A DNA stretch of 41,520 bases from Methanoregula sp. UBA154 (GCA_002502245.1 DAPW01000005.1:12026-53545); one strand, 5' to 3'. Counted from the first letter of the stretch, positions 32,875-41,495 are shown. Notes: a model not told the origin generated them from the sequence alone. Numbers and translations are program-made.

Positions 32875-33747
32875 ATGATCATTTACATTGACGGGAAGTA
32901 CCTTCCGGAGGACCAGGCAAAAATTTCTGTTTTCGATCACGGGTTCCTGTACGGGGACGGGGTTTTTGAGGGTATCCGGGCCTACAACGGGAGGGTCTTC
33001 CGGCTGAAGGAGCATATTGACCGGATGTATGATTCGGCAAAGACCATTGATCTGACACCCCCGCTCACCAAGGACGAGATGACCGAGGTCATCTGCGAGG
33101 TCCTGCGGAAGAACAAGCTTGACAATGCCTATATCCGCCCGATCATCAGCCGCGGTCACGGTGATCTCGGCCTTGACCCCCGCAAGTGCCCGAAACCCTC
33201 AGTTGTCGTCATTGCAACGAGCTGGGGCGCGATGTACGGGGACCTTTATGACAAGGGACTGAAGGCGATCACCGTCTCTGTCCGCAGGAATCCGGCCTGT
33301 GCCCTGCCGCCCAATGTCAAGAGCCTCAACTACCTCAACAACATCCTTGCCAAGATCGAGGCGAACTATAAGGGTGGCGACGAGGCGATCTTCTTTGATA
33401 CCAACGGCTATATCTCGGAAGGTTCCGGAGACAACCTCTATGTCGTCAAAAACGGGGAGATCATCACCCCGCCGACCCTCAACAATCTCCGTGGCATCTC
33501 CCGGATGGTGGTTCTGGAGATCGCAGACTCGCTGGGCATTACCGTGAAGGAGCAGAACCTCGGATATTTTGATATCTACACGGCTGATGAGCTGATCTGC
33601 TCCGGCACAGCAGCGGAAGTCGCCCCGATCACGTGGTGCGATGGCCGCGTGATCGGCAGCGGGAAACCCGGACCGGTGACCCGGCAGCTGATGGCCGCAT
33701 TCAGGCGGGTCACGGAAACGGAAGGATATCCCCTCAATAAAAAATAA
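32875..33747 (+). CDS. ilvE: branched-chain amino acid aminotransferase
   Basis: A 290-aa PLP-dependent class IV aminotransferase that performs the last step of valine, leucine and isoleucine synthesis with glutamate as amino donor. MIIYIDGKYLPEDQAKISVFDHGFLYGDGVFEGIRAY is the usual N-terminus. The PLP Lys is at 149 in PPNVKSLNYLNN, with EGSGDNLYVVKNGEIITPP and SGTAAEVAPI as the cofactor phosphate and substrate loops. The length is standard. ATG 32875 follows a weak AGGT. It is flanked on both sides by arrays of A, B and C repeats and has no pathway neighbours. Confidence 0.93.
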   Translation: MIIYIDGKYLPEDQAKISVFDHGFLYGDGVFEGIRAYNGRVFRLKEHIDRMYDSAKTIDLTPPLTKDEMTEVICEVLRKNKLDNAYIRPIISRGHGDLGLDPRKCPKPSVVVIATSWGAMYGDLYDKGLKAITVSVRRNPACALPPNVKSLNYLNNILAKIEANYKGGDEAIFFDTNGYISEGSGDNLYVVKNGEIITPPTLNNLRGISRMVVLEIADSLGITVKEQNLGYFDIYTADELICSGTAAEVAPITWCDGRVIGSGKPGPVTRQLMAAFRRVTETEGYPLNKK

Positions 33748-33779
33748 GGGTATAGTACCATTCTGACGCCTCATTTTTC

Positions 33780-33872
33780 CGGAAATACAACGGAGAGGCC
33801 ACTCATTCAGACACTCCCGGGGGCTTCGCCACAGCCTCGCCCACGCCGTTGTGGCGACCCCCGTAGTGCGAC
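33780..33872 (+). repeat. element C, copy C-iii
   Basis: GGAAATACAACGGAGAGGCC, ACTCATTCAGACACTCCCGG, a GGCTTCGCCACAGCCTCGCC stretch and CGCCGTTGTGGCGACCCCCG match C-ii closely along about 90 bases. The final GTAGTGCGA recalls the GCGATAGTGC block of family B. Confidence 0.6.
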
Positions 33873-33956
33873 AGGACGATGAACCTTGCCTGGACCATGG
33901 ATCAAACCGTCGGCAATTTCCGTACTTTTTTTCTCAATGGTTTCGTTCGATCTGTT

Positions 33957-34193
33957 GCCCGGTAGAAACGGGCATGAACTTTGTCAGTTCATACCGGAAC
34001 TATGAAAATCGCAGATATGAGGGCTCCCCGTTTCAGGGCCCCTCGCGGGGCACGGCGGGGCAGTTTGTGTGTTTTTTAGAAACGCTCCCGGTAATTGACC
34101 CGCCGAGGTGGCGTCCCTTCGGGGGCGGCGTTCTTCGCAAATAATTGAGAGAGGTAATCTCCTCGAATCACATTTGTTTCATGCCATTTTCAT
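33957..34193 (+). repeat. family A repeat, copy A7
   Basis: Terminal hairpin GCCCGGTAGAAACGGGC, then TGAACTTTGTCAGTTCA, a core from ATGAAAATCG (34002-34011) to CCATTTTCAT (34184-34193). It is nearly identical to copy A4 over most of its length, with differences clustered near the right end. Confidence 0.75.
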
Positions 34194-34405
34194 GGGAAAT
34201 CCTTCGTACAATTCTGACGCTCCTGGAGGCTCGTCCCCCGTTGCTGTGGCATCCCCGGATTGCGATAACGCCCTGTGAGATGGTCGATTTTGAATGAGGA
34301 CAGTACACAGATAATTCCAGGGCATCGCATGCGCGATTAAGCCCAAACGGGGCAGGGCTGCCGCAAGGGATGGTGATTTAATCACGTTACCATGATTTCT
34401 ATAGA
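34184..34405 (+). repeat. family B repeat, copy B-v
   Basis: Begins CATTTTCATGGGAAATCCTT, continues GTACAATTCTGACGCTCC, CGGATTGCGATAACGCC, TGAGGACAGTACA and ends near GATTTAATCACGTTACCATG. It is closest to B-ii. The right terminal repeat is degraded (TCTATAGAATACAAT). 34406-34937 is AT-rich and contains no gene I can support. Confidence 0.7.
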
Positions 34406-34937
34406 ATACAATTTTTCCGGTTTTCACTTCGGCATCTGAATGCCGTTTGTGGTTTCATAATAACTATAGCCAAAATAATGTTTTTTAAGGTCAGCTCATC
34501 AAATTTGAGGACTTCGGGCAGATGGATTCGGAATTTACCTCCAGACGCCGGGCCCTTCGGATCAAAGGCAAACATAAAAATTTGTTCTGGCTAAAAACGT
34601 GGTTTTTTTAACAGGGATAGTCCCCCGCGTGCGCCACCATCCCCACCGGTCCGGGGACCGGGTGCGTGAGGATGTCTTGGATTTCAGTTGCTGCGCATAT
34701 ACCGGCATCGTAATCGGGGGATGCTCCCGTCAAGGGGTGAAATTTTCGGGGCATCAGGTTTCCAATAATGAATTTTCCGGAGCCGGAAACCAATGAATAC
34801 CCGGGGCTCCGCTGTGCATTGCCGTTAACGCTGAATTCCCCTAAAAAGATTTTTTTTAGATTGTCATTATGCCGGTGCCAATGTGAAGACTAAAAAAACA
34901 GGCAGGTACGGGACAGGAATCAGGAACTATTAATCGT

Positions 34938-37709
34938 TTACCCGATCCGGAGAATCTCATGATAATAGAGTCTGAGCAACTGCTCAAGATGGATAAATGC
35001 CAGTTTGTGTCCGGTATAGACCCGGAATGCTTCGCCGTTCCGTACCCGGAACGTCATATAACCGGCAAAGAGCAATGGTTTTTTCATCTCGATGGTGATG
35101 ATGTCTTTCCGGGCCACCTCAAAGACTTTCATCTTCCCGAGTTCTGCAAGGGATCGCGGGTTCGTATCAACTGTGGTGCCGAAGAGTTTGTCAATGATGA
35201 ACTCCCCGAACGGCATCTCTCTGGTCCGGATGGCATCCGGTTCCGGGTTGCGGGTGATAAAAATCCGCTTGTCAGTGGCGTAGATCCCGTAGCCCGCTGT
35301 GGCGGAACCCAATGCACCGGCAATGGCTCCGGCTATCCCGTTACCCGGAACATTAACGGTGATGCTGGACAGGCCGCCGAGATACTGTTCATGTTCAGAC
35401 CCGCTGACGAGGGTATAGATATCCGGCTGCTCACTGAAGAGGATCGACTGGATTGCAGCGATTGCTGTACCCCGGGTGTTATATATTCCCGTGCCTTTCC
35501 CCCACAGGAGCATCGGCCTCCCCCGTATCATCGCACTCTGGAGCGTGCCGATGACTGTATCCCCTTCACGCGTGATTGCGGGAGGTTCCCCCTGCACCTG
35601 CGCATCCGGCGCCATGATGATATAGTCGATGAGCATCGGTTTTCGTTCGCCGAAGAACGGGTAAGAATATTCATAATCGCCCTTGCCGATCATCTCCTGT
35701 GGACCGATACCGCTCAGGCTGGCAATTGCCCTGTTCCATGCGATGACGATTCCCAGACGGTCAATAGCAAAGACCGGGTAGGGGATATGTTCAGTGGATT
35801 CTGCTATTTCCCGGCATTGATCCCGGCTGATGGAGCTGGAGTTGTGGATCTGTATGGGGGGAAGGTTGGTGGTTACCTCACGCGTAACGTCGTTGAACGG
35901 GTCTTCGATCTGCAGCTTGCCGATCAGATCGGTCATATGGATCTCGTCGGGCCATTCGAGATCGGTAGTGCCGTGACCATCCTCCATCCTGATTATATCG
36001 CCATAAAAGAGGTTCAGGAGCTTTTCAAGCTGCCCGAATGCCTTTTTGTTATCTGTACTGATCCGGTACGATCCGCCACGGGTAGTCTTTATGATCAGGA
36101 ATCCCGCCAGTACGTGGGGTGTTTTCATCTCAATGGACGTGATATCACTGCGCCAGATTTCAAAGACCCGGATCTTCTCGAGATCGGCAACAGACCGCGG
36201 GCTCGTATCAACCATGGCGCCGGACGGTTCTTCTTCGTTGCGCAACGTGTCCGGTCCATTGTCGCGGACAATTAGTAAGCGCTTGTCCGTGGCGTATACT
36301 CCGTATCTTCCGGTGGCCGTGCCGACAGCATTGGCTCGAGCACCCCCGATGCCCTCACCGGCTATCTTGAGATGAATGCCGGAAACCCCGCCGATATACT
36401 CCTCCGGTACGTCGTCAAACAGGTCCTCCTGCTCAGGTTCCGCACTGATCAGCAGGGACTGGACCGCGGCAATGAGATCTCCTTTGCTATCAAAAATCGG
36501 TGTCCCTTTTCCCCAGACCTGCAGCGGTTTTCCCCGGATGGTGACATTCTCGACATCCCCATTGTAGCTGTCACCGTCACGGGTGATGCCCGGGACGGAT
36601 TCAATGTCCTGACCGGATGCAGCCCGGAGGACAGCATCGATGAGCATCGGACGGGATTCACCGTAGATCGGGAACGCATAGGCGTAATTTCCCTGCCCGA
36701 TGATTGTCCGGGCATCCATGCCGGTCAGTTCCGCGATCGCGTTGTTCCATGCGATCACCACACCCTCTTTATCGACGGCAAAGATCGGGAACTGGACCTG
36801 ATCGATGGTTTCGGCCAGGTTCGTCAGCTCCTTTTCGACCGTCAGCTCCGGGATTGCCGGACTGATGCGCTGCCCGGCGGTCTCGCCCGGTTTCAGAAAA
36901 GAACCGGCGGGAAGGGTTTCATCAAGCTTCACAACGTTCGACAGGTCCCTTCCCTGGGCCAGGTACTCATGAACGTTTCCCTGATCCGTGAAAAATGCCC
37001 GGTAGCTCCACTGGAAAAGGAGTGGTTCTCCGTTCCTCTCGAGCATGTGATGTTCGATATAAACTCCGGGATACTGCGTGGTCAGGGTGGAAAGGAGTTT
37101 CTGGACCCGCTCCCACTCGTTTCGGGGGATCAGGGCAAAGAAGTTCGTCCCGGAGGTCCCGGGCTCGTTCCTGCCGATAAACTGTGAATATGCGCTGTTC
37201 GCAAACGTGCAGGTTCCGTCAGGAAGGAAGCAGCAGAAGAGATCCGGCTGCTGCTCAACAAGGGAACGGTACCGGTTGTCGTTGCCGGGCACCGGGTGCG
37301 TCAGGCGCCTGTTACCGATGGTGGTACGGATATAGTGTTCCACTTTCTGTATGGCAAAAAGGAGATCGGCCCCTTTCTCGAGGTAATAGTTCCCGCCGCT
37401 GTTCTGCGTATCAATGGCTGTCTGTGCCGGGTGGCACCCGGTTAAGGTGATGAACAGGACCGGGTCGTTCTGTGCACGGATCTCCTGGAGAAACGTTATC
37501 CCGTCCATCCCGGGCAGGGCATATTCCGCAATGACGGCATCGAACTGGTACTTGCTGATCAGTTCGAGCGCTTCTGACGGAGTTGTGCAGGTAAAAACAG
37601 AAAATTCCGGTTTACGCTCGAAATATTTTCTCAGCATATCCAGAACATTGACGTCATCATCAACACCCAGAACTGAGATGGGTTGGAAATCCTGCTGTTG
37701 TGCGGACAT
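34938..37709 (-). CDS. receiver-PAS-(PAS-PH-like)x2 signalling protein
   Basis: A 923-aa cytoplasmic sensor protein. Residues 10-130 are a response-regulator receiver: acidic VDDD at 16-19, the phosphoacceptor position in AVIAEYALPGMDG is Glu62 instead of Asp, Thr at 88-90 and Lys112. A PAS domain covers about 147-265. Two copies of a longer module follow: PAS at 300-425 with a PH/GRAM-like beta domain at 437-571, and PAS at 637-762 with the same beta domain at 776-920. Paired motifs are FAVDKEGVVIAWNNAIAELTG / FAIDRLGIVIAWNRAIASLSG and YGVYATDKRLLIVR / YGIYATDKRIFITR. No histidine kinase, GGDEF or HTH domain is present. It stands alone; an AT-rich promoter region lies upstream. Confidence 0.85.
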   Translation of the reverse strand: MSAQQQDFQPISVLGVDDDVNVLDMLRKYFERKPEFSVFTCTTPSEALELISKYQFDAVIAEYALPGMDGITFLQEIRAQNDPVLFITLTGCHPAQTAIDTQNSGGNYYLEKGADLLFAIQKVEHYIRTTIGNRRLTHPVPGNDNRYRSLVEQQPDLFCCFLPDGTCTFANSAYSQFIGRNEPGTSGTNFFALIPRNEWERVQKLLSTLTTQYPGVYIEHHMLERNGEPLLFQWSYRAFFTDQGNVHEYLAQGRDLSNVVKLDETLPAGSFLKPGETAGQRISPAIPELTVEKELTNLAETIDQVQFPIFAVDKEGVVIAWNNAIAELTGMDARTIIGQGNYAYAFPIYGESRPMLIDAVLRAASGQDIESVPGITRDGDSYNGDVENVTIRGKPLQVWGKGTPIFDSKGDLIAAVQSLLISAEPEQEDLFDDVPEEYIGGVSGIHLKIAGEGIGGARANAVGTATGRYGVYATDKRLLIVRDNGPDTLRNEEEPSGAMVDTSPRSVADLEKIRVFEIWRSDITSIEMKTPHVLAGFLIIKTTRGGSYRISTDNKKAFGQLEKLLNLFYGDIIRMEDGHGTTDLEWPDEIHMTDLIGKLQIEDPFNDVTREVTTNLPPIQIHNSSSISRDQCREIAESTEHIPYPVFAIDRLGIVIAWNRAIASLSGIGPQEMIGKGDYEYSYPFFGERKPMLIDYIIMAPDAQVQGEPPAITREGDTVIGTLQSAMIRGRPMLLWGKGTGIYNTRGTAIAAIQSILFSEQPDIYTLVSGSEHEQYLGGLSSITVNVPGNGIAGAIAGALGSATAGYGIYATDKRIFITRNPEPDAIRTREMPFGEFIIDKLFGTTVDTNPRSLAELGKMKVFEVARKDIITIEMKKPLLFAGYMTFRVRNGEAFRVYTGHKLAFIHLEQLLRLYYHEILRIG

Positions 37710-38017
37710 GTGTGGTATTCCCTGCCTTTTTTCCTGTTACCGGCGGGTGCAGAGTATGCACCCGGATGATCCAACCCGGTTGCAATGGGATGATTATTAA
37801 TATCTGATCTGATTAGTTTTATTTTATTTCATATTAATATAGCGAAATTTTCAGACCGAAATCGAGAACGATTTTTGAAAATTATATACCACGGAACCTG
37901 CCAGGCATCAAAATAATGTCACGAAACGGTAAAATACGGTAAAAATCCCGGGATCGATCAGACAGCCGGGTTGCATAACCTATTTATGACGTGAGGTAAA
38001 ATTAGTTAAAGCACATT
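37710..38017. promoter_or_regulatory. AT-rich divergent promoter region with a TATA box for the tRNA
   Basis: It holds AT-rich sequence at 37795-37860 suitable for the minus-strand sensor gene. TATTTATG at 37981-37988, about 30-37 bases before the mature tRNA start, is a good archaeal TATA box for the tRNA gene. No protein gene is seen. Confidence 0.55.
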
Positions 38018-38092
38018 GCTGCTATAGTGTAGTCCGGCCAATCATGCGGGCCTTTCACGCCCGCGACTGGGGTTCGAATCCCCATAGCAGCA
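38018..38092 (+). tRNA. tRNA-Glu (anticodon UUC)
   Basis: Acceptor stem GCTGCTA (38018-38024) pairs with TAGCAGC (38085-38091), with discriminator A at 38092. The anticodon stem CGGGC/GCCCG encloses the loop CTTTCAC, giving anticodon TTC at 38054-38056. The T arm is CTGGGGTTCGAATCCCCAT and the D arm GTGTAGTCCGGCCAATCAT is typical of archaeal tRNA-Glu. No intron is present and CCA is not encoded. Confidence 0.95.
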
Positions 38093-38521
38093 CTTCAAAT
38101 CATATGGTTCTCTTCTCTAAAGTGTTCAGCAACAGATCGGTAGTTCAGGTCCCGGCCGGGGCGTTCCATGTTTCAGGTCTAAATCTCTTCCTTAAAGGAT
38201 TATGCTCTTGAGCCGCAGCCATCCCAACCAAACTTAAGGAACCAAAAATGGCGACTTTTCCCTATCCGCGAAGCCCGGGGGGCTCTTCTTCTCTCACGGA
38301 ACGGCATCTGGTTGAGGCATGATCCCGCGGGAGTTCCTTGGCCCGGATACCATTACCCGCATCGTTTTGAGAAAGATGGAAAAACAATCCGTCAATTGAT
38401 TCATCTGATCGTATCGCCCGATCCGAAAAAAATCCTGAAAAGGCGGGGTTGGACACCCCGGCCGGGTTCGCCACCCGGTCTCTTTTACCCTTTCATCGGA
38501 AGGTAAAGAAGCGCTTGTGTA
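38093..38521. other. gap without a recognisable gene
   Basis: A 26-codon frame from ATG 38321 (MIPREFLGPDTITRIVLRK) looks protein-like but has no ribosome site and ends abruptly. Nothing else is identifiable between the tRNA and the cupin gene end. Confidence 0.3.
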
Positions 38522-39406
38522 TCAGCCCAGGATCTCCGCTTGCTCCGGCCTCCAGGCCGGGTCAACGAACGTCAGTATTTTCGCATTCGCTTTGCCCGGG
38601 TTCGCGTAGTCTTTCACCATATCCCGCGGTACAAAGCCGGCGCTGCCGGCAGGAACCCGGAGCACGCCGGCCCCGGGTGCGGTGATCACAATCTCCCCTT
38701 CGATCACATAGATCAGCTCGGTCCGGCCGATCAGCCGGTTCTTCGCGACACGGCCCCCCGGCAGGATCTCGGCATAAGCAACGCTGTAGTTGATGGGGAT
38801 ACCCTTTTCCGGCATCAGTACAGGATTTACCAGGGTATAGATCAATGTTCCGGTGTTGTAGTCCCACTCGATCCCTTCGGCCGGATCACGCACAACCACC
38901 GGCATCCCGTTGGATATGACTGGTGATACCGCCAGTCCATCTCCACGGATATCGATCTCGCTTGTATACGGCGGCTGATTCACCGAGAGATAGCGTAGTT
39001 CAGCTTGACTGACGGCTGCGATCGACTGGAGAACCCCATCTGGAAGGAGGGCGAGTTCTCCTTCCCTCACCATGATCGTCTCGTTGTCACATTGAATACT
39101 TGCTGTTCCTTCGATCACATAGATCAGCTCGGAAGTCCCGACGAGCCGGTGCGGGGGCGTCTCATTACCAGGCGCGATACTGACGTATGCCATGCTGTAG
39201 TTCATCGGGGGAAGCGGAGAATCGTGATCAATGATAAACGCATAGTGCCCCTGGCCTTCGAAGATAACGAAGGGATCCAAAGGTGTCATCAACACAAGCC
39301 CCGCGTTATCAGGACCATCCGGAACAGTGCTCGTGCAAGCTGCAGAGAGGAGGAGCGGGACCAGAAACACCAGGAGGATTTTTTGCATAAACCATAGGTA
39401 TTTCAT
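38522..39406 (-). CDS. double-cupin lipoprotein
   Basis: A 294-aa secreted protein with signal peptide and lipobox-like LLSAAC (MQKILLVFLVPLLLSAACTST). Two cupin beta-barrels follow. The first (about residues 70-165) has YVSIAPGNETPPHRLVGTSELIYVIEGTASIQCDNETIMVREGELALLP. The second (about 195-285) has YAEILPGGRVAKNRLIGRTELIYVIEGEIVITAPGAGVLRVPAGSAGFVP. The GTSELIYVIEG / GRTELIYVIEG repeat shows internal duplication. The usual His metal ligands of cupins are largely missing, with a single His in the first barrel and none in the second, so a metal-dependent enzyme role is doubtful. ATG at 39388 is an alternative start. Confidence 0.78.
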   Translation of the reverse strand: MKYLWFMQKILLVFLVPLLLSAACTSTVPDGPDNAGLVLMTPLDPFVIFEGQGHYAFIIDHDSPLPPMNYSMAYVSIAPGNETPPHRLVGTSELIYVIEGTASIQCDNETIMVREGELALLPDGVLQSIAAVSQAELRYLSVNQPPYTSEIDIRGDGLAVSPVISNGMPVVVRDPAEGIEWDYNTGTLIYTLVNPVLMPEKGIPINYSVAYAEILPGGRVAKNRLIGRTELIYVIEGEIVITAPGAGVLRVPAGSAGFVPRDMVKDYANPGKANAKILTFVDPAWRPEQAEILG

Positions 39407-39560
39407 CAGGGCATAAAAACGGTTTGGATAGAGTTCAGGGAATATGCGGCATCTCCTCCCGACACTCGTCCAGGCAAACGACAGGAAAAATGAAGGAGTC
39501 CTCACCACTACCTGGGGTTCCTTTGCCCTGGTGACGGAAAGGCACGATAGCCTGGCGTTT

Positions 39561-40436
39561 TCAGGCACGAAGAATCCGGAGAGTGTCGGTTCCCAGGATA
39601 TGCCCCCCTTCGGATGTCGCGCCTTCCAGAGTTGTCATTGTACTCGAGGAATCGAGCACCGTAGCCAAATCCCGGGTAGAGAAGTAAAGCACCATATCCA
39701 GATCTCCATCTCCGACGTACATCATCAACACCGTGTCCCATATCTCGGGGACATCAAGCATCTCCCACTTGGCCGGCGCTATGCCTGCTAAGGTAACGGT
39801 CCCGGCGTTAACGTCTGCGGCATCAAAATCTTCCGTGGTGAGGATTGCGACGGGTACAACCCCTTTGGACTTCAGGTTTATGCTGTTCGGGTCGCTGCCG
39901 GGCTTGATGTCGACAATGACCTGCCGGCAGTCATATTCAACAACATAGCCCCCATTCCAATACTGCCATTCTGACGGGGCATCGTTCCAGTTCCCGCTGT
40001 CGGCCCAGAAAGTGACGGCATCCTCGTAGCCCTGAGTGTAGTGATGGTTACTCGGTTCTCCGGAATTCCAGTTCGTATAACTCCAGGGTTCCCCGGTTAC
40101 CCACTGCCAGCCATCGTTGACGGTACTACTGTTTGCGCCATCCTGAAAGCCACCAATCCATTTATTCGAAAGAGCCCCGGCGGTAAATGCAGAGACGATA
40201 AAATTGTTCTCTTCCTGGCTCGTGACGGTCGCAAGGTGACCACTGCAGAGAGGGCCTCCCTGCGTCATTTCGGATGCAGCTGCACGCGCTGCAGACCAAT
40301 CGATACCAGCAGCATTAACCAGTTCATAGAAATGGCCATTGGCCGGATTTGGAACTGCTGCGCTCACGCTGCCAATGCCCATTGCCAGAAAGGTAATGAG
40401 AATCATTACAAATACCCCTTGTTTCAGTAAACCCAT
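39561..40436 (-). CDS. secreted C-type-lectin-domain protein
   Basis: A 291-aa exported protein with a signal peptide ending near SVSAA. A C-type lectin-like domain spans about residues 33-170: GHFYELVNAAGIDWSAARAAASEM, HLATVTSQEENNFIVSAF, WIGGFQDGA, WQWVTGEPWSYTNWNSGEPSN and YVVEYDC. The second domain (about 172-290) begins VIVDIKPGSDPNSINLKSKGVVPVAILTTEDFDAADVNAGTV, a module I know from many archaeal and bacterial secreted proteins. No membrane anchor is visible. The ribosome site GGGTGGGAT is upstream of ATG 40436. Probably binds surface or environmental glycans. Confidence 0.82.
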   Translation of the reverse strand: MGLLKQGVFVMILITFLAMGIGSVSAAVPNPANGHFYELVNAAGIDWSAARAAASEMTQGGPLCSGHLATVTSQEENNFIVSAFTAGALSNKWIGGFQDGANSSTVNDGWQWVTGEPWSYTNWNSGEPSNHHYTQGYEDAVTFWADSGNWNDAPSEWQYWNGGYVVEYDCRQVIVDIKPGSDPNSINLKSKGVVPVAILTTEDFDAADVNAGTVTLAGIAPAKWEMLDVPEIWDTVLMMYVGDGDLDMVLYFSTRDLATVLDSSSTMTTLEGATSEGGHILGTDTLRILRA

Positions 40437-40541
40437 GTACTAATCCCACCCTTGGAATGACAGAAAATTGATGAGCACATATATCAACCTGTTGTTCCCA
40501 GGTTACTACCCTGCCGCGTGCAGGTTCCTGGTCATGGTATA

Positions 40542-41093
40542 TTATCGTAAGCGGGACTGTGTTTCAGCGATCTCTCGTCCGCGTTGCATCACTCTCTCAA
40601 ACAGCGGTTTATCCCACTCTTTTCTGATACCCATTTCATGCAGGTGATATTCCAGCACTGCTTCAATGTCGTACGATCGGCTCGCCGGATACCTGCCAGC
40701 GAACGAATTTTTGATGCGTTGATAAAGCAGCTGAATCTCCTCACGACAGCTCCATTCCGGAGACAGCCGGTACCTTTGCACGTGAGCGGTTATCTCCCCC
40801 GAGAGTTTCGGATTATCGCGTTTTGCTCTGTTTGCAGCCTTCAGCATGCGGTTCTGCCAGCATTTCCCATGGCCGGTGTTTCCGACCGCGTGACATACCT
40901 GATGTATGATGAACGCTTCCGGTGAAAGAGCACCTTTGATCCCGGCTGGTTGCCGACCTAAATAAATGTGTTTTTGTTCGGTATTGCACCATCCACCTGT
41001 CCAATCCGGATTATAGGTATATTTCCATGGATTCCAGCGGGGAAAATATGTCTTGCACACCTCCGTGTAGGTCTTGTCTATTCCTTTTTCCAT
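40542..41093 (-). CDS. SprT-like protein with altered active site
   Basis: A 183-aa product. Start ATG 41093 has GGTGAGGGG upstream; the frame to 41147 is rejected. The middle carries the SprT-like zincin layout AFIIHQVCHAVGNTGHGKCWQNRM, where HExxH reads HQVCH (residues 64-68) with the third-ligand-like His at 75 in the HGxxW context. The catalytic Glu is thus Gln, a single-base difference (CAG for GAG). The rest is helical and basic. It may be an inactive binding protein, an enzyme with unusual chemistry, or a decaying gene. Confidence 0.6.
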   Translation of the reverse strand: MEKGIDKTYTEVCKTYFPRWNPWKYTYNPDWTGGWCNTEQKHIYLGRQPAGIKGALSPEAFIIHQVCHAVGNTGHGKCWQNRMLKAANRAKRDNPKLSGEITAHVQRYRLSPEWSCREEIQLLYQRIKNSFAGRYPASRSYDIEAVLEYHLHEMGIRKEWDKPLFERVMQRGREIAETQSRLR

Positions 41094-41172
41094 AGGTATC
41101 CCCTCACCATGCTCCATGGACTTTGGACTGAATTGTCTGGAAGACAACTAATGTTATGAAATTATCAAGGTT

Positions 41173-41460
41173 TGCACTGCACCGGTGCCTTGCCAAACCG
41201 AATTGCCAAAAGAAACATCATATAGAATCTGGAAACGGGTGGACAACCCGGAGAGTCGGATCGTTGCCCGGCCTTCATTTGGGAGTGTCCGGATAACCGT
41301 GTCACGTGGATCGGGCAGTAAGATCTTTGGAAAACACATCCAGTACACAGACCTTGTGATCGCACCGATGCCGTGAATTTTTTGTGAACCTTCTTATTCG
41401 CGTTCTGAAGGTGTCCTGTCACCTGGAAAAAAACAGGGGGCAAGGCACCGGTGCATTGCA
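41173..41460. mobile_element. 288-bp MITE-like element with 22-bp terminal inverted repeats
   Basis: The ends 41173-41194 and 41439-41460 are inverted copies with 21 of 22 bases matching; each contains the palindrome GCACCGGTGC followed by CTTGCC on the inner side. The 244-base interior has overlapping open frames on both strands but none with a ribosome site or family signal. No obvious target duplication is seen. The size and structure fit a non-autonomous transposable element. Confidence 0.6.
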
Positions 41461-41495
41461 CTCTTTTTTTCCGGATAGATCCGGTCTGTTTGCAG

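Noticed and set aside
34959..36275. 438-codon plus-strand frame opposite the PAS protein
   Set aside because: Antisense shadow; the minus strand shows duplicated PAS and beta domains with matching spacing.
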